From: an uncultured Sulfuricurvum sp.
Lineage (GTDB): Bacteria; Campylobacterota; Campylobacteria; Campylobacterales; Sulfurimonadaceae
NCBI RefSeq assembly: GCF_937936435.1
Contig: NZ_CALDDG010000026.1
Span: 1 to 24,928, forward strand
DNA length: 24,928 nt
Reading direction: 5' to 3'
A program made the position numbers and the translations under genes. Positions 21,804 to 24,928 of this stretch are shown here, piece by piece. Each line of letters begins with the position of its first letter. Positions within the stretch are counted from its first letter, which is position 1. The notes beneath the pieces are model-generated. The model was not told the origin of the DNA. It did not search any database and saw only the letters and a program-made list of their open reading frames with translations.

Positions 21804-22939
21804 AAAAACTGATTATATTGCTTGTTGCTGTGCGTTTGTGTGCAGGAGAATATGAAGAAGGGTTGACACTATACCATGACGGAAATTACCCCTCAGCAGT
21901 TATACATCTGACAAAGGCGGCAAATGACGGGAACGAATACGCCCAATATGTTCTTGGAAAAATGTATGAAGAAGGCTTAGGCGTAGATGTTAATATCTCA
22001 CAAGCCATGTATTGGTACAAACAATCCGCTTCAACTTTTAAAACGCCGACATCTCCCTCTTCTTTGGCAGCCGAAGAGCAAAAGCATCTTTATCAAATCG
22101 ATCCCAAAAGCGACGATGAGATGCGACAATATATTTTTCAGTATCTTGATATGCCCAAAGATGTCGATGAACGGGAAACAATGATGTCAAAAATATTCAG
22201 TAACTTCGGATTGCTTCCGTATGAAAAAATGTTTCTGATCCCTGTCGCATACACCACTGAAAATTATGAGAAGCGTGATCCTATCCATTATCCGGGATAT
22301 GGAGAGTTTAATAATAACATCGAAACTGAATTTCAAATAAGCCTCAAAAAAACGCTCAGCTACAATCTATTAGGGTTGAATGAGACATTTGCATTCGGAT
22401 ACACGCAAGAAGTGTGGTGGCAATTTTATTCCGAATCGGCTCCGTTTCGCGAAACCAATTACCGACCAGAAATATGGCTCTCACTTCCCATTCACGATTC
22501 GCTGTTGTCCGATATCTATCTCAAAGCACTTAAATTTGGATTTTGGCATGAGTCAAACGGAATGGGAAAACCGCTCTCCAGAGAATGGAACCAATTTTAT
22601 ATGGATTCGATATTTTACAACGGCAATCTGATCACGACTCTGCGTCTTTGGTATCCGGATGCAGGAGAAGACAATGAAGATATCACCGATTATCTCGGGT
22701 ACGGCCATCTGAAGTTAAGTTATATCATAGGGAAACATCAATTCGATTTGACATGGCGGAACAATCTCCGTTTCGGCGGAGAGAATCGGGGATCGATCGA
22801 AGCGGAATGGTCGTATCCCATCGGTCAATCCAAAAGCAGTTTCTGGTACCTAAAAGCGTTTAACGGGTACGGAGCAAGCCTTGTGGATTATAATCATGAG
22901 CAAAATCGTATCGGATTCGGATTTTTATTTTCTCGATAA
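21800..22939 (+). CDS. pldA: Outer-membrane phospholipase A with N-terminal Sel1 segment
   Basis: A 379-residue exported protein. After a signal peptide (residues 1-16) comes a Sel1/TPR-like segment (~17-76: GLTLYHDGNYPSAVIHLTKA, YAQYVLGKMYEEGLGV, ISQAMYWYKQSA), then a barrel of the OMPLA family. The active site is clear in HESNGMGKPLSREWN: His250, Ser252 and Asn264, with the same spacing as His142, Ser144 and Asn156 of E. coli PldA, and Ser260 at the calcium-ligand position of Ser152. The Arg of E. coli at 147 is Met255 here. It ends in FGFLFSR, not a terminal Phe. It hydrolyses phospholipids in the outer leaflet when dimerised. The ATG overlaps the HD-GYP stop, so expression is tied to a cyclic-di-GMP enzyme. 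The family call is firm; the meaning of the Sel1 part is unknown. Confidence 0.9.
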   Translation: MKKLIILLVAVRLCAGEYEEGLTLYHDGNYPSAVIHLTKAANDGNEYAQYVLGKMYEEGLGVDVNISQAMYWYKQSASTFKTPTSPSSLAAEEQKHLYQIDPKSDDEMRQYIFQYLDMPKDVDERETMMSKIFSNFGLLPYEKMFLIPVAYTTENYEKRDPIHYPGYGEFNNNIETEFQISLKKTLSYNLLGLNETFAFGYTQEVWWQFYSESAPFRETNYRPEIWLSLPIHDSLLSDIYLKALKFGFWHESNGMGKPLSREWNQFYMDSIFYNGNLITTLRLWYPDAGEDNEDITDYLGYGHLKLSYIIGKHQFDLTWRNNLRFGGENRGSIEAEWSYPIGQSKSSFWYLKAFNGYGASLVDYNHEQNRIGFGFLFSR

Positions 22940-22961
22940 GTATCGACAAGAAGCATTTACG

Positions 22962-23378
22962 TCAATGCTGACTTTTTTCCAGACACCCTTTTTCCATACA
23001 GTTGATTTTCGGCATCGGTTCAACATACCGATCCAAAACTTCTGCCACTTTCTGAGCATCGAATCCACACAATTTTTCGGTTCCGATGATCATAAGCGGG
23101 CGGCGGATAAGAATCGGATTTCCCATCAGAAGATCGAGAGCTTGCAGCTCATTCAGGTTTTCAGGATTGATTTCACCGTTTTTGATTGCCGGAGCGGCGG
23201 GATTAAACCAATCGCTTACATGTTTATCTCCCATAAAAGCTCTAAGCGTCTCTTTGTCCAATCCGTGTTCAAGCAGGTTGCGTTCGATCAATGTACAGCC
23301 GCTTTGACGAAGTATCTGCTTTTGTTTCGCATTGGCGGCACAAAAAGGCTTCTCATAAAAAACGACGAGCTTAACCAT
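22962..23378 (-). CDS. NifO-like nitrogenase-associated protein (ArsC/Spx fold)
   Basis: A 138-residue thioredoxin-fold protein of the ArsC/Spx group. VVFYEKPFCAANAKQKQILRQSG at the N-terminus, then VSDWFNPAAPAIKNGEI and ILIRRPLMIIG, fit the nitrogenase-associated (NifO) branch better than true arsenate reductases. There is one Cys at the active-site position (FC-AAN), so a CxxC redox pair is absent. The C-terminal tail adds two more Cys (NCMEKGC). It overlaps the upstream small gene by TAATG. In diazotrophs such genes lie in nif clusters, but no nif structural gene is in this window. It ends 22 bases from the converging phospholipase gene. Confidence 0.8.
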   Translation of the reverse strand: MVKLVVFYEKPFCAANAKQKQILRQSGCTLIERNLLEHGLDKETLRAFMGDKHVSDWFNPAAPAIKNGEINPENLNELQALDLLMGNPILIRRPLMIIGTEKLCGFDAQKVAEVLDRYVEPMPKINCMEKGCLEKSQH

Positions 23379-23620
23379 TATTCGATACCTATTTGGGCTC
23401 GCCCTTTTTTATTCAGATAAAAGGTCTCATACCCGTCGTCGCCGATGCTCATGCATTCGCCCAAATATCCTTCATCGTAGAGTTCGGACATAATTTGACG
23501 TACTTCTTCCGGATCCATCCGTGCGTATTCGGCAATATCGTCCGCTTCATAGATGTTGTACTCCCACTCATCGCTGAGGGCAAAGATCGATTTCATCACG
23601 CGAATTCGTTTTTCATTCAT
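23378..23620 (-). CDS. Small winged-helix-like protein, unknown
   Basis: An 80-residue acidic protein. The pattern of two helices, then EEVRQIMSELYDEGYLGE and a short beta hairpin (GYETFYLNKKGRAQIG), resembles a minimal winged-helix domain such as those that detect a state and bind DNA or protein. I chose the ATG at 23620, which overlaps the upstream stop as ATGA and has GGAA before it, over an upstream in-frame start. It lies between the unknown 236-residue gene and the NifO-like gene, overlapping both. The specific function is unknown. Confidence 0.62.
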   Translation of the reverse strand: MNEKRIRVMKSIFALSDEWEYNIYEADDIAEYARMDPEEVRQIMSELYDEGYLGECMSIGDDGYETFYLNKKGRAQIGIE

Positions 23621-24327
23621 GAGGGTTCCTTTAGAACATCGATTTGTTTTTGCAGTACGATCGACTGAAGCGGATGGAGCTTTTCTCGTTTCATCCATTG
23701 TTCGAATTCGTCCACATAATGACGTTTTATTGCTTGATGCAACTTCTGTACCTGAGCGGCAAGATCATTGAGCAATTCTTTGGCCTCGTCATAGTTGTGC
23801 GCACTTAGCGGTTTCAACCGCCGTGAGACTCCTTCGATAAGCTTGTCGTTTAGGTGTTCTTTCGCTAACTCTAAAAAAGCCGATGCACGGACCGGCGAAG
23901 CATAGTTTTCATTCCAGATGCGCCCGTTTATCATCTGATCGCACGCCTGATCCATAAACACCGGAGCAAACTCCAATACAGCCAATAGTTCTGTAAAATC
24001 GTTGTCAACGAGTGCACGAAACAACATCCGGCTCCGGTTGCGGATATGCCGGCGCAAATCGGGGTCGGAAATAACATCGGGATTAAGGCGGGTAAATCGA
24101 TCATATGCACCCAACCGGGAGTGGTTGAACGCCATAATCGCAACCGTGGTATTCGGATCGCCTACCTGATCGGGATGCGAGCCGCTAGGTCTGTGAAATG
24201 CCCATAACAGACGTGCTTCGTCATCTTCATGGTGCAAATAGATCGAGTCCCCCTGCTCTTCAAAATCCAAATCGTCTTTCAGCGTTTCAATATGTTCTCT
24301 ATAGGTCAAAGTAGACGACGTCTCCAT
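23617..24327 (-). CDS. Unknown 236-residue protein paired with the VWA-like gene
   Basis: I do not recognise a family. It is soluble and mostly helical, with an acidic N-terminal part (LKDDLDFEEQGDSIYLHHED), a middle stretch LRRHIRNRSRMLFRALVDND, and a helical C-terminus (AKELLNDLAAQVQKLHQAIK). No catalytic motif stands out. I chose the ATG at 24327, with GAGG ten bases before it, over a GTG at 24345. It overlaps the end of the VWA-like gene by 29 bases and the small winged-helix-like gene by four, so all should be made together. It may be a structural partner of the VWA protein and a MoxR-type ATPase expected outside the window. Confidence 0.65.
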   Translation of the reverse strand: METSSTLTYREHIETLKDDLDFEEQGDSIYLHHEDDEARLLWAFHRPSGSHPDQVGDPNTTVAIMAFNHSRLGAYDRFTRLNPDVISDPDLRRHIRNRSRMLFRALVDNDFTELLAVLEFAPVFMDQACDQMINGRIWNENYASPVRASAFLELAKEHLNDKLIEGVSRRLKPLSAHNYDEAKELLNDLAAQVQKLHQAIKRHYVDEFEQWMKREKLHPLQSIVLQKQIDVLKEPS

Positions 24328-24928
24328 AACGTTCAAACCTCGCACAATTTTTTTTCTCGCTCAACAAAAACAGCGTCTGCACTGCCGGCGATTTTTCGAT
24401 CGTAAAAAAACCGTCGCTGAGAATAACGGCCAAATTTTTTTCCCCGCTGTTTTTGCTTAAATACTCCAATACGGGTTCAAACTGCGTTCCTCCGTTTCCT
24501 TTGGCAAAAGCAACGACGGGGACGCCGCCTTGTGCATCATAGCTGACGATTTCATCTACGCAGACCTGCTCGTCGAACGGGACGACGCTCACTTCAAAAT
24601 CGTGACTCAATCGCACGATCGCATCGATGATTCCCAAAAATCGGGAAAATACATCCTGGGTAATACTCATAGAACGGTCCAAAAAGATAAACAGACTCAG
24701 ACGGTTACGGTCAAATCGATAGCCAGGCAGATAGATTTCCTGATGGATAAAACGGCGGTTCGGCCGGGAAAAATCGCTCTCTTTGTCAAAAAAACTCTCC
24801 GTCATATACGAATGCAACAGTGTCTGCAAATCGATAGCGGGTTTAGTCACTTCGTCGAACAGTTCGAGTAGCGATGCAGGAAGATTCCCCTGCTTTCGTG
24901 CCGCCCCCATCGCTTGGATAATCAAAGT
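24299..24928 (-). CDS. VWA-like (DUF2201-type) protein, N-terminus beyond window
   Basis: The last ~209 residues of a protein whose start lies past the right edge. LSLFIFLDRSMSITQDVFSR gives a metal-ion-dependent adhesion-like site with Asp and two Ser (DxSxS here as DRSMS). GGTQFEPV supplies the Thr and LAVILSDGFF the second Asp. This arrangement, with a helical region before it, fits the C-terminal VWA-like part of DUF2201 proteins, whose missing N-terminal part resembles a metallopeptidase. Such proteins usually work with a MoxR-type AAA ATPase, probably encoded further right. It overlaps the next gene by 29 bases. The target is unknown. Confidence 0.78.
   Translation of the reverse strand, partial: TLIIQAMGAARKQGNLPASLLELFDEVTKPAIDLQTLLHSYMTESFFDKESDFSRPNRRFIHQEIYLPGYRFDRNRLSLFIFLDRSMSITQDVFSRFLGIIDAIVRLSHDFEVSVVPFDEQVCVDEIVSYDAQGGVPVVAFAKGNGGTQFEPVLEYLSKNSGEKNLAVILSDGFFTIEKSPAVQTLFLLSEKKNCARFERYGDVVYFDL

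Noticed and set aside
22925..22961. Bidirectional terminator between the converging phospholipase and NifO-like genes
   Set aside because: Only a five-base CGATA/TATCG stem overlapping the phospholipase stop codon is visible, with no T-run.
22962..23378. Arsenate reductase ArsC
   Set aside because: The segments around DWFNPAAPAIKNGEI and RRPLM fit the nitrogenase-associated branch better, and no arsenic-resistance genes are nearby.

Overview
The window looks like the chromosome of a Campylobacterota (Epsilonproteobacteria) member, most likely close to Sulfuricurvum or Sulfurimonas. The reasons are a desulforubrerythrin of the Campylobacter Rrc type, a ChaN-like haem-binding protein, moderate GC with AT-rich promoters, and dense operons whose genes overlap by TAATG or ATGA. 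The genus is an inference. Almost everything before 20.1 kb is on the minus strand.

Region 1 (1-1568) is the N-terminal part of a 7TM-type sensor histidine kinase that runs off the left edge. Region 2 (1724-2760), read leftward, is a textbook Fur-controlled promoter, an unlisted 27-residue peptide gene ending in Cys-Ala-Cys, the small haem-uptake gene hemP, and a desulforubrerythrin.

Region 3 (2785-11627) is a probable haem/metallo-tetrapyrrole acquisition operon. In transcription order it is tonB, a TonB-dependent receptor, a secreted and membrane-anchored CobN-like chelatase (compare HmuS of Bacteroidota), an ExbB/TolQ-like protein, a DUF2149 protein with an ExbD-like transmembrane Asp, and a ChaN-like haem-binding protein. 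Its promoter shares an identical 27-bp -35/Fur-box block with the hemP promoter 8.9 kb away. I infer that the receptor imports the tetrapyrrole, that the periplasmic CobN-like protein removes the metal, and that the ExbB-DUF2149 pair may supply proton-motive energy. A ferritin gene (11679-12176) lies just upstream. The leaders of ferritin, tonB and the receptor each carry two copies of a short motif, core TAGCCAGC on the coding strand, that no feature explains.

Region 4 (12259-20077) is an efflux operon: a TetR regulator, a TolC-like protein with an N-terminal binding-protein-like domain, an HlyD-type adaptor, an RbbA-like double-ATPase/permease and a second ABC-2 permease. The last three match the yhiI-rbbA-yhhJ layout. 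A palindrome in the TetR promoter is its likely operator.

Region 5 (20222-22939, plus strand) is a three-gene operon: an unknown 97-residue protein, an HD-GYP phosphodiesterase, and an outer-membrane phospholipase A with an N-terminal Sel1 segment. Region 6 (22962-24928, minus) is a tightly overlapping set of a VWA-like (DUF2201-type) protein cut by the window edge, an unknown 236-residue protein, a small winged-helix-like protein and a NifO-like thioredoxin-fold protein. I saw no tRNA, rRNA, CRISPR array or insertion sequence, and no gene-free stretch exceeds 300 bases.
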